A stretch of DNA of 64,000 nt, taken from contig CANMVS010000004.1 of assembly GCA_947501445.1 (NCBI GenBank), positions 248,001 to 312,000 on the forward strand. The letters are read 5' to 3'. The notes beneath the pieces are model-generated. The model ran no database searches. It saw only the letters and a program-made list of their open reading frames with translations, and was not told the DNA's origin. Below, one piece after another: positions 16,012 through 24,901 of this stretch. How positions within the stretch are numbered: the first letter of the stretch is position 1; each line of letters begins with the position of its first letter. The stretch is from an uncultured Rhizobiaceae group bacterium. Its GTDB lineage: Bacteria; Pseudomonadota; Alphaproteobacteria; Rhizobiales; Rhizobiaceae. The position numbers and the translations under genes were made by a program.

Positions 16012-17009
16012 TCGGCATCCCCTGCTCGGTCATAAAGGTGGCAAGCGGCTGCATGACCAGCATCGATTTGAGAAAACACAGGTACTTTGGCCGAACAACG
16101 TGGACCGATAAATTCCTGACAGCGGGTGTTGTAGACACATCCCGATGGTCGCTCCAGCGGGGAAGGGATGTCGCCGGGTATCGGTGTCAGCGGCGCATCA
16201 ATGTCATCCAGTGTCGGCAGCGCCGCCAGCAACCCGCGCGTATAGGGATGGGCAGGGCTGCGGATCACATCGCGAACGGTTCCCTGTTCGACCAATCGGC
16301 CAAGATACATGACCGCAACATTGTCTGCGGTTTGTGCGATCACCCCAAGGTCGTGGGTGATGAAGATGATGCCCATGCCGAATTCAGTTACGAGGTCTTT
16401 CATCAGGTCGATTACCTGTGCCTGAATGGTGACATCCAACGCGGTTGTGGGCTCGTCCGCGATCAGCAGTTTAGGCTTTGTGGACAGGGCCATCGCAATC
16501 ATGGCGCGCTGGCGCATCCCGCCGGACAACTCAAACGCATATTGGCTGAAACGCATGCTGGGGTCCGATATGCCAACCCGGTCCAGCATCTCGATAGAGA
16601 CTTCCTTGGCCTGTGATTTGGAAAAGCTGGTATGGATCAATAATTGCTCGATCATCTGGTCGCCGATGGAAATTGCGGGGGCAAAACTTGCCATTGGTTC
16701 TTGAAAAATCAACGAGATCGAGCCGCCACGCACGACCTTCATTTCGTGATCATTTTGTAACGACATAACATCGACCGGGCCATCATCGAGGTGCAACGTG
16801 ATTTTGGTGTTTTCGCCATAAACGGCGTTGCGTGGGTTCAGTTTCATCAATGACTTGGCCGTCACAGACTTGCCCGACCCACTTTCGCCAACCAACCCCA
16901 TGATCTTGCCAGCATCCAGGCTGAATGACACATCATCCACCGCGGTAATGCGGCCTTCATCGGTATCAAACTGGAGGGTCAGGTTTTCAACGTCAATCAG
17001 TCGGCTCAT
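16008..17009 (-). CDS. ABC transporter ATP-binding protein, OppD/DppD-type
   Basis: A 333-residue ATPase with Walker A GESGSGKSVT, signature LSGGMRQR and Walker B LLIADEPTTALD, ending in the oligo_HPY-type CVYNTRC region. It overlaps the permease gene upstream and the OppF-like gene downstream by 4 bp each (ATGA-type junctions), so translation is coupled across the ATPase pair and the second permease. Length and motif spacing are standard for the family. It energises the importer encoded by the same operon. Confidence 0.92.
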   Translation of the reverse strand: MSRLIDVENLTLQFDTDEGRITAVDDVSFSLDAGKIMGLVGESGSGKSVTAKSLMKLNPRNAVYGENTKITLHLDDGPVDVMSLQNDHEMKVVRGGSISLIFQEPMASFAPAISIGDQMIEQLLIHTSFSKSQAKEVSIEMLDRVGISDPSMRFSQYAFELSGGMRQRAMIAMALSTKPKLLIADEPTTALDVTIQAQVIDLMKDLVTEFGMGIIFITHDLGVIAQTADNVAVMYLGRLVEQGTVRDVIRSPAHPYTRGLLAALPTLDDIDAPLTPIPGDIPSPLERPSGCVYNTRCQEFIGPRCSAKVPVFSQIDAGHAAACHLYDRAGDAE

Positions 17010-18148
17010 TTTTTGGTATCTCCATAGGGATCGGCGGCATCGCGCAATCCGTCACCGACAAACACAAACGCCAAGACCAGGATGATGAAGAAAAACACCG
17101 GGATGAAATACCATTGGTAGTTAAGAAGGACATCTGCGCTGGTGACGTTCTGTAACATAACGCCGAGTGAATTGACGGGATCCTTCAGGCCAAGACCGAT
17201 AAAGCTCAGCGCGGTTTCAGACAGCACCATGTAGGGAAAAGAGATCACCAGATCGACGATGATGTAGCTGGTGAAGCTGGGCAACAGATGCTTGCGGACG
17301 ACGTGTCCAGGTGACGCACCGCAAAGCTTTGCTGCCAGAACATATTCCTGATTGCGCTCTGTTAACAAATGGGTGCGGACCCGTCGTGCCAGCGTTGGCC
17401 AGCCTATACACCCCAATATAATGGAGATGAAGAAAAACCTCTCCTCCGCGCTCCACGTGTCCGGAATGAATGCCGCTAATGCCAGGAACAGCGGAATGGC
17501 CGGGATTGTTCGAACCGCGTCGGTGATCATCTGGATGAACGAGTCTATCCAGCCTCCATAGAAACCGGATATCCCGCCTATGACCAAAGCCAGAACAAAC
17601 GCGATAAAGACGCCAATTGTACCAACGGCAAGAGAGGTGTTGATGGCGTGGAAGGTGCGTGAGAAGATATCTTTGCCCGTTGAATCGGTTCCAAAAAGAT
17701 GGATATACCCTTTATCCAAACCAAATAAATGGGCCGAAAAATTCATACCGGCTATCTTGTAGGAAGACCCTTTGACAAAGAACTGAACATAAAGACGCTT
17801 GTCGGTGTTTACTGTGGTTACCCATCTGAAATTGGTTTTGATTGAACGTTCCCGTTCTACTGCGTAGATAAACGGACGCACAGAGCAGCCATTGTCATCG
17901 CAGAAATGCACGAGCGTCGGAGCGCCGTTAAGATAGTCTTTGTCGCGCCCGGCAATGGTCGGATCATAGGGCGTCAGAAACGGCGCAAACAGACCCGACA
18001 AAATCAAAATAATCAGAACCCAGGCCCCGACCATAGCCGCTCTTTGTTTCTTAAACCGCGTCCAGATCAACTGACCTTGCGAGGCGGTAAAATACGCGTC
18101 CTTGGCACTTTGGTTGACAGAGGCGTCGTAGATATTGGTCTTGGTCAT
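17006..18148 (-). CDS. ABC transporter permease, OppC/DppC-type with long periplasmic insertion
   Basis: A 380-residue inner-membrane permease. A first helix (about residues 40-60) is followed by roughly 95 extra residues before the usual core. The EAA-like loop region with GASPGHVVRKHLLP and the ending FVGDGLRDAADPYG are typical. The insertion starts after LTPYDP and contains CDDNGC and RPFIYAVERER. Such extended permeases are found in importers with very large (about 650-700 residue) binding proteins, of which Sinorhizobium AgpABCD for alpha-galactosides is one I recall. It is separated from the OppB-like gene by 4 bp. The insertion may contact the binding protein. Confidence 0.9.
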   Translation of the reverse strand: MTKTNIYDASVNQSAKDAYFTASQGQLIWTRFKKQRAAMVGAWVLIILILSGLFAPFLTPYDPTIAGRDKDYLNGAPTLVHFCDDNGCSVRPFIYAVERERSIKTNFRWVTTVNTDKRLYVQFFVKGSSYKIAGMNFSAHLFGLDKGYIHLFGTDSTGKDIFSRTFHAINTSLAVGTIGVFIAFVLALVIGGISGFYGGWIDSFIQMITDAVRTIPAIPLFLALAAFIPDTWSAEERFFFISIILGCIGWPTLARRVRTHLLTERNQEYVLAAKLCGASPGHVVRKHLLPSFTSYIIVDLVISFPYMVLSETALSFIGLGLKDPVNSLGVMLQNVTSADVLLNYQWYFIPVFFFIILVLAFVFVGDGLRDAADPYGDTKK

Positions 18149-18152
18149 GTCA

Positions 18153-19157
18153 TTATCCCAATATGCTGCGACGAATGCGCGGATCGACCAGTGCCAGCAC
18201 GATATCCGTGATAAAGTTGATCGCGATGATACAGCCCGTCAGGAAAAAGATGATGGCCCCGGCAAGTTGCTGATCGTTGGACCGTGCCAGCGCCTCAATC
18301 AATAGTGATCCGGCTTCTGTGAGTGTCAGGATCAGCGCGACGATTGGAAGCTCATTGAAGATGCGGTTCAGGTCAAAGCCCAGTGAATTGATGATAGGGC
18401 TCAGGGCATGGCGCGCCGGATATCGCATCAGCAACCTGCGCCCGGACACGCCGCGCGCGGCGGCGGCGGTCACATAAAGTTTGCCAATCTCATCAGACAG
18501 CAGTGCACGCACCGTCTGGATTGCAAATGCAGTCGCGGACCAGCCAAGGATGAATACAGGCAACCAAACGTGGCCAAGAAAATCCAGGACCTTCGCGGTG
18601 TTCCAGGGCGCGTCTCGAAATTCGGGTGAGAACAAGCCCGTTAGACTGTTGCCGAATACGACGGTGGAAAACAGCATGACCATAAGGGCAAGCAGGAAAT
18701 TGGGCAGGGCCAAGCCCAGATAGCTCACCAGACGCAAGCCGTTGTTAAGAAAGGGGTTGCGCGATGTGGCGGCGATGATCCCAACAGGGATTGCGATAGC
18801 ATAAGCCAAAACAAGTGAGCCAAGGCAAATGCCGATGCTGAGCCATATTTTTTGACCTAACAACTGATTTATGTTGAGGCGCAGAATGCAGCTGTCACCA
18901 AATTCGCCTTGAAAGGCGTTAAAGAGCCACGTAGCCCAGCGTTGAAGGAACGGTTTGTGCAAACCAAGTCGAACACGTTCGAACTCAATATCAGCGATTG
19001 ATATCATCGCGCCTTGCGAGTTCTTGAACGCCAGATAGCGCTCGGCGCAATCGCCGGGCACCATTTCCATCAGTGAAAACACAATGAAAGAAACAAGGCA
19101 CAATGTGAAAAAGGCCAGTGCTGCGCGCAACGTTGCAAATCGAAGAAACTGGACCAT
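18153..19157 (-). CDS. ABC transporter permease, OppB/DppB-type
   Basis: A 334-residue inner-membrane permease with about six helices. The N-terminal FIVFSLMEMVPGD segment, the central GLALPNFLLALMVMLF helix and the EAA-type loop AARGVSGRRLLMRYPARHAL are characteristic of the OppB/DppB subfamily. It follows the binding-protein gene by 111 bp and precedes the second permease by 4 bp. The two permeases form the translocation pore. An unusual charged AERYLAFKNSQGA segment lies in the first periplasmic loop, where short-chain peptide permeases normally have a different sequence, so substrate specificity should not be assumed to be peptide. Confidence 0.91.
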   Translation of the reverse strand: MVQFLRFATLRAALAFFTLCLVSFIVFSLMEMVPGDCAERYLAFKNSQGAMISIADIEFERVRLGLHKPFLQRWATWLFNAFQGEFGDSCILRLNINQLLGQKIWLSIGICLGSLVLAYAIAIPVGIIAATSRNPFLNNGLRLVSYLGLALPNFLLALMVMLFSTVVFGNSLTGLFSPEFRDAPWNTAKVLDFLGHVWLPVFILGWSATAFAIQTVRALLSDEIGKLYVTAAAARGVSGRRLLMRYPARHALSPIINSLGFDLNRIFNELPIVALILTLTEAGSLLIEALARSNDQQLAGAIIFFLTGCIIAINFITDIVLALVDPRIRRSILG

Positions 19158-19268
19158 CTGTTCGTGCGCCCCACTGCATGGTGCGACCCGTTTGGGTTCG
19201 CCTTATTGATTTACGTTGCGGGCCAAACAGGCGGCCCGCAACATGTGCGCATTCAGTAGGTTGTGGCC

Positions 19269-21308
19269 CTATTCTTTAAGGAACCACTGCGCTGGACGGT
19301 AGGGATACGTCCGGTAATAAGCATATGACGCCGTTTTAAACGGTGTGACGTTCTTCAGCGCCGCCGAGCGATAAATCGGCTTTTGTTCTTTTACTGTGCC
19401 GATAAACAGCAGGTTTCCGGTCATGTTCTCAACCAGCTTCAAGCCCAGGGCATCAGACTCAGGCGTGCCGACTGGCGTCGCCTGGAATGCGTTGATGTCT
19501 CCCATCATGGTGTAGACATACTCCGGTGGTTTTACACCTGCGGCACCATCAGATTCAACGTATTCCCCCCACAACATCGCGGTACGCATGTTGAAGTAGT
19601 TGTCGAAGGGTGGGATGAAGATTTCAGGGTTGGCAAGAACCACGACCAACGGCACGCTTTTTTCATACATGGTGACGTCGAGCTGGTTTGAGGATTGGGC
19701 CGAGCGATATTCGTCGGTCGTAACCTCTTTGACCGTGTTGTCGATGCCAACATCACGCCAGTTCTGACCGACAAGTTCAACGATCTTAATCGACATGCCC
19801 TGGGTTGCGACCTGCAGGTTAAGCGTCAGCTTGTCACCATTTGGCAGTTCACGCGTGCCGTCACCGTCTTTGTCAACAACACCAATTTCATCCAACAGGG
19901 ACTTTGCCAGCTCCGGATCAAACTGCGCGAAATGCTGTTTCCATTTAGCTGGAATGAAATCAGGAGAGGGCGAGAACCCAACGTATTGTTGAGGCGTTCC
20001 AAGACCGAACATCACAACTTCGTTGATCTCATCCCGGTTTATGGCGACAGACATGGCCTGACGGAATTTCAGATCACCAAATACTTTGCGCTTTTCAAGA
20101 TCAGCAGACGTGACGTTGAATGCAAAGGTCGGCATCGTGATGTCAGGTTTCAGATCGACAACAAAGCCGCCCTTCTCCTGATTTTCCAATAGCAAAGGAA
20201 CATAATCGATCTGCAGCGCCTGGGCCTTGTAGTCGACTTCGCCGTTGACCAACTTCAGCAGGCGAACTTCGCTTTCTCCAACATAGAGTTCATCCATCTC
20301 ATTGATGTAAGGAAGCTGATTTCCTGCCGTATCGACCTTGTAGTAGTAAGGGTTGGCAACAAATTGGCGACCCTCAGTCGTGTCGGAAATGACGATATGG
20401 CTTTCCAAAGTGGGTGCGGCATCAAGGGGCAGATTTGCGACTTTGTCAGGATGGGACAACATGGGTGTCGGTGTGTCCATCCAGTCTGAACTGCCATAAT
20501 AGCCCTTAATAAGGTCATACCCATTCTCGAAACCGAGCGATTGGGCCAATTTGTCGGCATCCGGGTTGATGTCCGGATGATACTGCCCAAGAAAATGTTT
20601 TGGCTGGAAGCCCTGCCCATAGTGGTTTGCAAAGTGTGCCAGGAAACCCAGTTTTGGTGACGGCATATTGAAACGCACTGTTAACGGGTCGATAACGTCA
20701 ACTGTCATCGGCTCACCACCGGCCAGTAACCAGCCTTTCGGAACTTCCATTACATTGGAGTCCATCTGCAGGTTTTCGTACCAAAACTCGACATCTTCCG
20801 CACCAAACGGTTCGCCGTCCGACCACTTGTGGCCCTCACGCAGAACAAACGTCAGTTGCGTAAAGTCATCGTTCCAAGACCAGCTTTTTGCAACATTCGG
20901 CACGATCGTCGTCAGATCGTCTGCAAAGCGTACCAGATTCACGTGACGCAGTGACATGAAGTCAGACGTGCCGGCCTCTGTTGCATTGGACAGCGCATTG
21001 AACGTGCCGCCATAGCTGCCAATTGTATCATAGGGCGCCACAACCAGTGGCTCCGCTGGTAAACGATTGGCCAGGACGGGCATGTCGGGATTACCGCGGA
21101 TGCGACCATTCATTGCCGCGATGCCAGGGTTTTCTGACATCTCCAGTGTGCAGTTTGCAAGGTTCTGGAACTCAGCTAACTCATACTGCTGTGGGAATTC
21201 CCCGGCAGCAATACCCATTGGATCCGATACGGTAACGGCCGGGCAGGCCGCCATTGCGGCACCTGTCATAGCCGCCAGCGCCGCACTGGTTAAGAGTGTC
21301 TTCTTCAT
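19269..21308 (-). CDS. Periplasmic solute-binding protein, family 5 (large, ~680 residues)
   Basis: A 679-residue SBP_bac_5 protein with a Sec signal peptide (MKKTLLTSAALAAMTGAAMA). The family core is visible as the WSWNDDFTQLTFVLREGHKWSDGEPF segment near residue 150 and the KFRQAMSVAINRDEINEVV segment near 430. It is about 130 residues longer than typical peptide-binding proteins, as in AgpA-like binders for saccharides or other non-peptide ligands. It is the first gene of the importer operon. An RpiR regulator and a sulfatase-like hydrolase lie upstream in the same segment, so a phosphorylated or sulfated sugar-like ligand is one hypothesis. The ligand cannot be told from sequence. Confidence 0.9.
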   Translation of the reverse strand: MKKTLLTSAALAAMTGAAMAACPAVTVSDPMGIAAGEFPQQYELAEFQNLANCTLEMSENPGIAAMNGRIRGNPDMPVLANRLPAEPLVVAPYDTIGSYGGTFNALSNATEAGTSDFMSLRHVNLVRFADDLTTIVPNVAKSWSWNDDFTQLTFVLREGHKWSDGEPFGAEDVEFWYENLQMDSNVMEVPKGWLLAGGEPMTVDVIDPLTVRFNMPSPKLGFLAHFANHYGQGFQPKHFLGQYHPDINPDADKLAQSLGFENGYDLIKGYYGSSDWMDTPTPMLSHPDKVANLPLDAAPTLESHIVISDTTEGRQFVANPYYYKVDTAGNQLPYINEMDELYVGESEVRLLKLVNGEVDYKAQALQIDYVPLLLENQEKGGFVVDLKPDITMPTFAFNVTSADLEKRKVFGDLKFRQAMSVAINRDEINEVVMFGLGTPQQYVGFSPSPDFIPAKWKQHFAQFDPELAKSLLDEIGVVDKDGDGTRELPNGDKLTLNLQVATQGMSIKIVELVGQNWRDVGIDNTVKEVTTDEYRSAQSSNQLDVTMYEKSVPLVVVLANPEIFIPPFDNYFNMRTAMLWGEYVESDGAAGVKPPEYVYTMMGDINAFQATPVGTPESDALGLKLVENMTGNLLFIGTVKEQKPIYRSAALKNVTPFKTASYAYYRTYPYRPAQWFLKE

Positions 21309-21683
21309 TCGTGTCTCCTCGTTGGTTTTTCACGCCGTGTCCGTGATTGGATCGTTTGGAGGCTGCTTTTGTGCGTTATGCAAAGGCAGCTCCCAAATTC
21401 TCAGGGTTAGCAAGTTGTCGTAACAATTTTGTGACCCTTCTGAATTGGAGCGTTCTCATTTTTTAGGCGAAGGTGGCCAAAAAATGATTCTGCCGAGTGA
21501 ATTGCAATCAGAACATAGCGACCTTTGGAAAGGCGCCTTGTGACCCAGTGTGGAAATTAAGTAATATAACTTGCAAGATGTCAATTTTTTATTTTTTCTT
21601 GCAATGCTTCGTGAGCATGTGCCCAATGGATAAGTGAACTCAAATGGCATTCTTTCATGCTGCAAAAGGCAATTCCGGTGGTC
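21309..21683 (-). promoter_or_regulatory. Leader/promoter region of the ABC operon
   Basis: This 375-bp stretch contains no supported gene. A CGAGGAGACACGA-type ribosome-binding site (minus strand) lies just before the binding-protein start. The remainder is AT-richer than its surroundings, notably around 21560-21600, and should hold the operon promoter. No defined operator or terminator was recognised. Confidence 0.4.
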
Positions 21684-21840
21684 TATGGTTTTCTTGTTGT
21701 TGGCGGTGGATTGCTGGATCATCAGCAGCTTACGAATTGGCCGATCACGGCAGTGTCGTGCTGCTCGAAGGCGAAATCACCATAGGGTTCCACGCAACCT
21801 GCAGGTCTGCTGCCTTATATTGCGGCCCTGTCGTCCACAA
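21684..21840 (+). pseudogene. Remnant of an FAD-dependent oxidoreductase (DAO family), frameshifted and truncated
   Basis: One frame reads YGFLVVGGG. After a single-base deletion the next frame continues IAGSSAAYELADHGSVVLLE and then GFHATCRSAALY. Joined, this is the N-terminal Rossmann motif GxGxxG plus the E-x-x-x-G-x-H-x-T-x-R-S-A pattern of glycine/D-amino-acid oxidase-like enzymes. Only about 50-60 of some 400 codons remain; similarity fades after 21830. The gene was probably part of the accessory segment's original catabolic set, transcribed away from the ABC operon. Confidence 0.75.
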
Positions 21841-21876
21841 GGTCCATGCCGGGCGAAGAAACCTGTCTGATCGACC

Positions 21877-21943
21877 CAATATAAGTGACGCTTGGTATTA
21901 ACAGCAAATCTTTATACGGAGACATCTGGTCCGCTTGGTATAA
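21877..21943. repeat. CGCTTGGTAT repeats upstream of rpiR
   Basis: CGCTTGGTAT occurs at 21889-21898 and 21932-21941. The longer string AATATAAGTG-A-CGCTTGGTAT at 21878-21898 recurs downstream of rpiR. These could be RpiR operators or edges of an inserted unit. Confidence 0.55.
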
Positions 21944-22064
21944 CAACAACCGTTCAAATCGGTTTGCAACAGGCAAACAAGCGATGAATTTTTGATAAAT
22001 CCAAAGCGTATTGACTTTATGAACGTTTTATTTCTTATCCAAAAACAGTTAACAGGAGGCCTAT

Positions 22065-22958
22065 TTGATAACCAAATCATTGCGCGAACGACTTAGCAAT
22101 GCCGTGTCGTCCGCGTCAAAAGCGGACCGTGCGTTGGCGGCCTATATGTTGGCCGAACTTGGAAATCTTCCCTTCGAGACAGCCGCGAGTCTGGCAGCCA
22201 AAGTGGAAGTCAGCGAGCCTACTGTAGGGCGGTTTTGTCGTGCCATTGGTTATGATGGCTTCAAGGACCTCAAGAATAACCTGCGCAACGACATGGGAGA
22301 CCAGCCATGGCTGATTGGAGATCGGTTACGCGACCTTCAAGAACGAACAAAGGCAGGCGAGGATCAATTAACGCGGGGTCTGGAACTGGAGATGGCGGCA
22401 CTCGTCGCCGTCTATGAGGCGGCGCACACGGTGGAATGGGACCGGTTGGTCAAGCGTCTGGCACGGGCGAAGTCAGTCTTTGTTGTTGGCTTTCAGACCG
22501 AGCGCGGTATCGCGCAAATCTTTGCACATCAATTGCAATACCTTCGCGACAAAGTGCATCTGCTTGATCTGGCGAGCGGTAATTTTGCAGACTTTCTGGC
22601 GACTGAGGATACCCAAACAGCCTTGGTGATTTTTGAAGCGCGTCGATACTCCCGCAATGCCCAGCTGCTTGCCGTTGAGGCCAAGGCGGCGGGTGTCCCG
22701 GTGACGCTCATAACGGATCCCTACTGTGACTGGGGCCACAAAATCGCAGATGAGATTTTTGTCGTGCCCACATCGTTTAACCTTTTTAAGGAATCCACTG
22801 CACAGATGGCCAGTCTGGCCAATCTTCTGGTCAATAGCGTGTTCATGGAATTGGGGCCCCAGGTTGAGGTTCGCATGAACAAAGTTTCGCGGCTTTACGG
22901 CAAGTTCACCGGTCACGGTGATGACACACCCCAAAACAAGTCAGACCCAAAACAATAA
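22065..22958 (+). CDS. RpiR-family regulator with SIS domain, TTG start
   Basis: A 297-residue regulator. Residues 1-77 form the RpiR helix-turn-helix (ETAASLAAKVEVSEPTVGRF, then CRAIGYDGFKDLKNNL). From about 125 a SIS sugar-isomerase domain follows (AKSVFVVGFQTERGIAQ, LVIFEARRYSRN and VTLITDPYCDWG), which in this family senses phosphosugars or related anions. The TTG at 22065 is used as start because a perfect AGGAGG lies five bases upstream and no in-frame ATG fits. It lies between the ABC operon and the second PMH-like gene and probably controls them. The ligand may be a sugar phosphate derived from the imported compound, but that is inferred from the fold. Confidence 0.9.
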   Translation: MITKSLRERLSNAVSSASKADRALAAYMLAELGNLPFETAASLAAKVEVSEPTVGRFCRAIGYDGFKDLKNNLRNDMGDQPWLIGDRLRDLQERTKAGEDQLTRGLELEMAALVAVYEAAHTVEWDRLVKRLARAKSVFVVGFQTERGIAQIFAHQLQYLRDKVHLLDLASGNFADFLATEDTQTALVIFEARRYSRNAQLLAVEAKAAGVPVTLITDPYCDWGHKIADEIFVVPTSFNLFKESTAQMASLANLLVNSVFMELGPQVEVRMNKVSRLYGKFTGHGDDTPQNKSDPKQ

Positions 22959-23008
22959 TTCCATTGGGACGCGGCAAACATTCGGCGCGTTGAGCGCTCC
23001 CGACTTGC

Positions 23009-23044
23009 TAATACCAAGCGTCAATATAAGTGCCGCTTGGTATA
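23009..23044. repeat. Inverted CGCTTGGTAT repeat downstream of rpiR
   Basis: ATACCAAGCGTCA and TGCCGCTTGGTAT form an inverted repeat with a 7-nt loop (one mismatch). The right arm plus its leading AATATAAGTG is a direct repeat of 21878-21898. It could be a hairpin terminator between rpiR and the convergent hydrolase gene, or a mobile unit end. Confidence 0.6.
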
Positions 23045-23093
23045 ATATCCGCCACGCCTGATCCGGCCAGGAAAACCGTCGTTGCACCCAAAA

Positions 23094-24659
23094 TTATGCA
23101 ACCTTTCCGTTGGATCGAAAAGTCTTCTTGTGACGGCGTTGTTGACGCGGGCCACCTTTTGTAATTGTGTCCAGCGACAGCGTGTGATCCATATTCTTCA
23201 TGCGGTGACGCAGCATCAAACGGCTTAATCTATTCAAGTCGTTCTGATATTCAGGCCGATCGGCAACGTTTTCCTGTTCGCCGCGTTTTTCGTGGTCATA
23301 CATGATCGGTGAAAGGTCGGCGGCAAACTCCACTAAAGTAAACCGCGTCTCACGAAGTATCGCCAGCGAGGAATCGCTGGGTCCTGTCCCAAGTTCATTT
23401 TCCCACAGTGTCGGAGCTTCCGGGTCTGCAAAATCAAATTCAGAAAATGAATAGGTGCGCCAATCGTCCGGCACTTCACCACACAAGAGCGGCAGCAGGG
23501 ATCTGCCGTCCATCGAATTCGGAATTTTCTGCCCGGCCCAATCAAGAATTGTTGGCGTAATGTCGATTGTTTCTACCGGCTCCATTACCACCGCCCCGGC
23601 TCGGGCTTCATTGCCCGGTTGACGAATGACCAGCGGCGTATGGTAGGCTGCATTGTGGACCGTAAATTTACCCCAGCTATGACGATCACCCAGCATTTCA
23701 CCGTGATCGGATGTAACGATAATTAACGTATCATCGTATTGCCCCGTATCCATGAGGAACTTGATCACCCGACCAATGTGCAGGTCAACTTCGGTGACAA
23801 GTCCAAAATAGACAGAACGTAGAGCCCGAATGTTTTCATCCGTAGGCTCTAAATCCGGGAAGCCAACAACATGCTGTGCAACTGTATTGTTTGCAAGCGT
23901 TGGCCCAAAGAAGGGGTGATTGGCGATCTCGGCTTCCGGGTCGGGAAGTCGTGTTGGCAACGGAATTTTGTCAGGGTCGTACATCGTATTGAACGGGGCG
24001 GGGGCCACCAGCGGGGGGTGCGGGCGGATGTATGTGAGATGGGCGAACCAGTCCTGTCCTTTATGAGCGGGCATCATGGCCAGAAACCGGTCGGTCAGGA
24101 ACGCCGTGTCACTGTCCTCTGCACGATAGCGTGCAGGATCGTTGACTTTGGGCATCCCGCCTGTTGGCGAAACGGGCTGATGTATACTTGCGAAATTTGA
24201 AATTTCATAACCTTCGTTGATTAAATGCGAACGCCATGGGTAGGACATCTCAAACTGCATTTCGACGACTTCCTGAAAGCCGGTCATTGGGTATTCGTCA
24301 TTGTACAAAGCCGGGTCATCGGCGTGAAAGACACGTGGGTCCTGCGACGTATCGGTATAGCCGAACAACATCGGCACATAGCCCGACTTGCGCATTTCGA
24401 TCGCAATATTGGGCACGTCATGGCGAAGCGGCGTACCATTGCGTACAGAGCGATGGTTCATCGAATACTGACCGGTCAAAAGTGACGCCCGCGAAGGGCC
24501 GCATGGGTTCACTACAGAAAAGTGGCGTTGAAATGTCACCGCGTCAGCCATCAGGGCGCGCAGGTTGGGTAGGTGTAAATGCTCGGCCAATTCACCAACA
24601 ACACAATCAGCACGCAACTGGTCGATGACGATAAACAAGACGTTGTTGGTGTTGCCCAT
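23094..24659 (-). CDS. PMH-like hydrolase of the sulfatase / alkaline phosphatase superfamily (paralogue 2)
   Basis: A 521-residue paralogue of the protein at 5856-7385, with the formylglycine-type Cys at the same position (Cys53 in NPCGPSRASLLTG) and the same metal motifs (VIDQLRAD, YIRPHPPLVAP, TSDHGEMLGDRHSWGK). It differs by a longer basic C-terminal tail (RQQRRHKKTF) and by DRH instead of DHH after the metal-site Asp-His. No signal peptide, so cytoplasmic. Expected activity is hydrolysis of sulfate or phosphate/phosphonate mono- or diesters. It is convergent with rpiR and shares an accessory segment with a five-gene ABC importer, suggesting the imported ligand, or a product of it, is the substrate. 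Confidence 0.88.
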   Translation of the reverse strand: MGNTNNVLFIVIDQLRADCVVGELAEHLHLPNLRALMADAVTFQRHFSVVNPCGPSRASLLTGQYSMNHRSVRNGTPLRHDVPNIAIEMRKSGYVPMLFGYTDTSQDPRVFHADDPALYNDEYPMTGFQEVVEMQFEMSYPWRSHLINEGYEISNFASIHQPVSPTGGMPKVNDPARYRAEDSDTAFLTDRFLAMMPAHKGQDWFAHLTYIRPHPPLVAPAPFNTMYDPDKIPLPTRLPDPEAEIANHPFFGPTLANNTVAQHVVGFPDLEPTDENIRALRSVYFGLVTEVDLHIGRVIKFLMDTGQYDDTLIIVTSDHGEMLGDRHSWGKFTVHNAAYHTPLVIRQPGNEARAGAVVMEPVETIDITPTILDWAGQKIPNSMDGRSLLPLLCGEVPDDWRTYSFSEFDFADPEAPTLWENELGTGPSDSSLAILRETRFTLVEFAADLSPIMYDHEKRGEQENVADRPEYQNDLNRLSRLMLRHRMKNMDHTLSLDTITKGGPRQQRRHKKTFRSNGKVA

Positions 24660-24901
24660 GATGCGAAGCCTTTTTTTGATTCAGCGCGTGTGAATCATTG
24701 CTGTGATGCTGATTTGTTGCTGCGTTTCCGGGACGGGCTTTTACCGCTCAACTTTGGAAAATGTAAACTATGCCAGATTAGGGCGTTTTTCAAAGGTTCA
24801 ATTGCATTCGAATGTGCCTGAACACAATCCCTCCCATAGCGATGCTGCTCAGTCCGCAGCAATGTCTGCTTGACTGGAGCACAGCAAAAACTTGCCCCGG
24901 T
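24660..24901 (-). promoter_or_regulatory. Upstream region of paralogue 2, up to the right direct repeat
   Basis: This stretch of about 240 bp before the direct repeat contains no supported gene. It should hold the minus-strand promoter of the PMH-like gene. No operator resembling the CGCTTGGTAT motif was found here. Confidence 0.35.

Noticed and set aside
21950-21980. tRNA-like TTCAAAT motif upstream of rpiR
   Set aside because: No acceptor stem or anticodon arm could be folded around it.
23009-23044. CRISPR-like repeat near rpiR
   Set aside because: Only four copies of a short word, without regular spacing or spacers.
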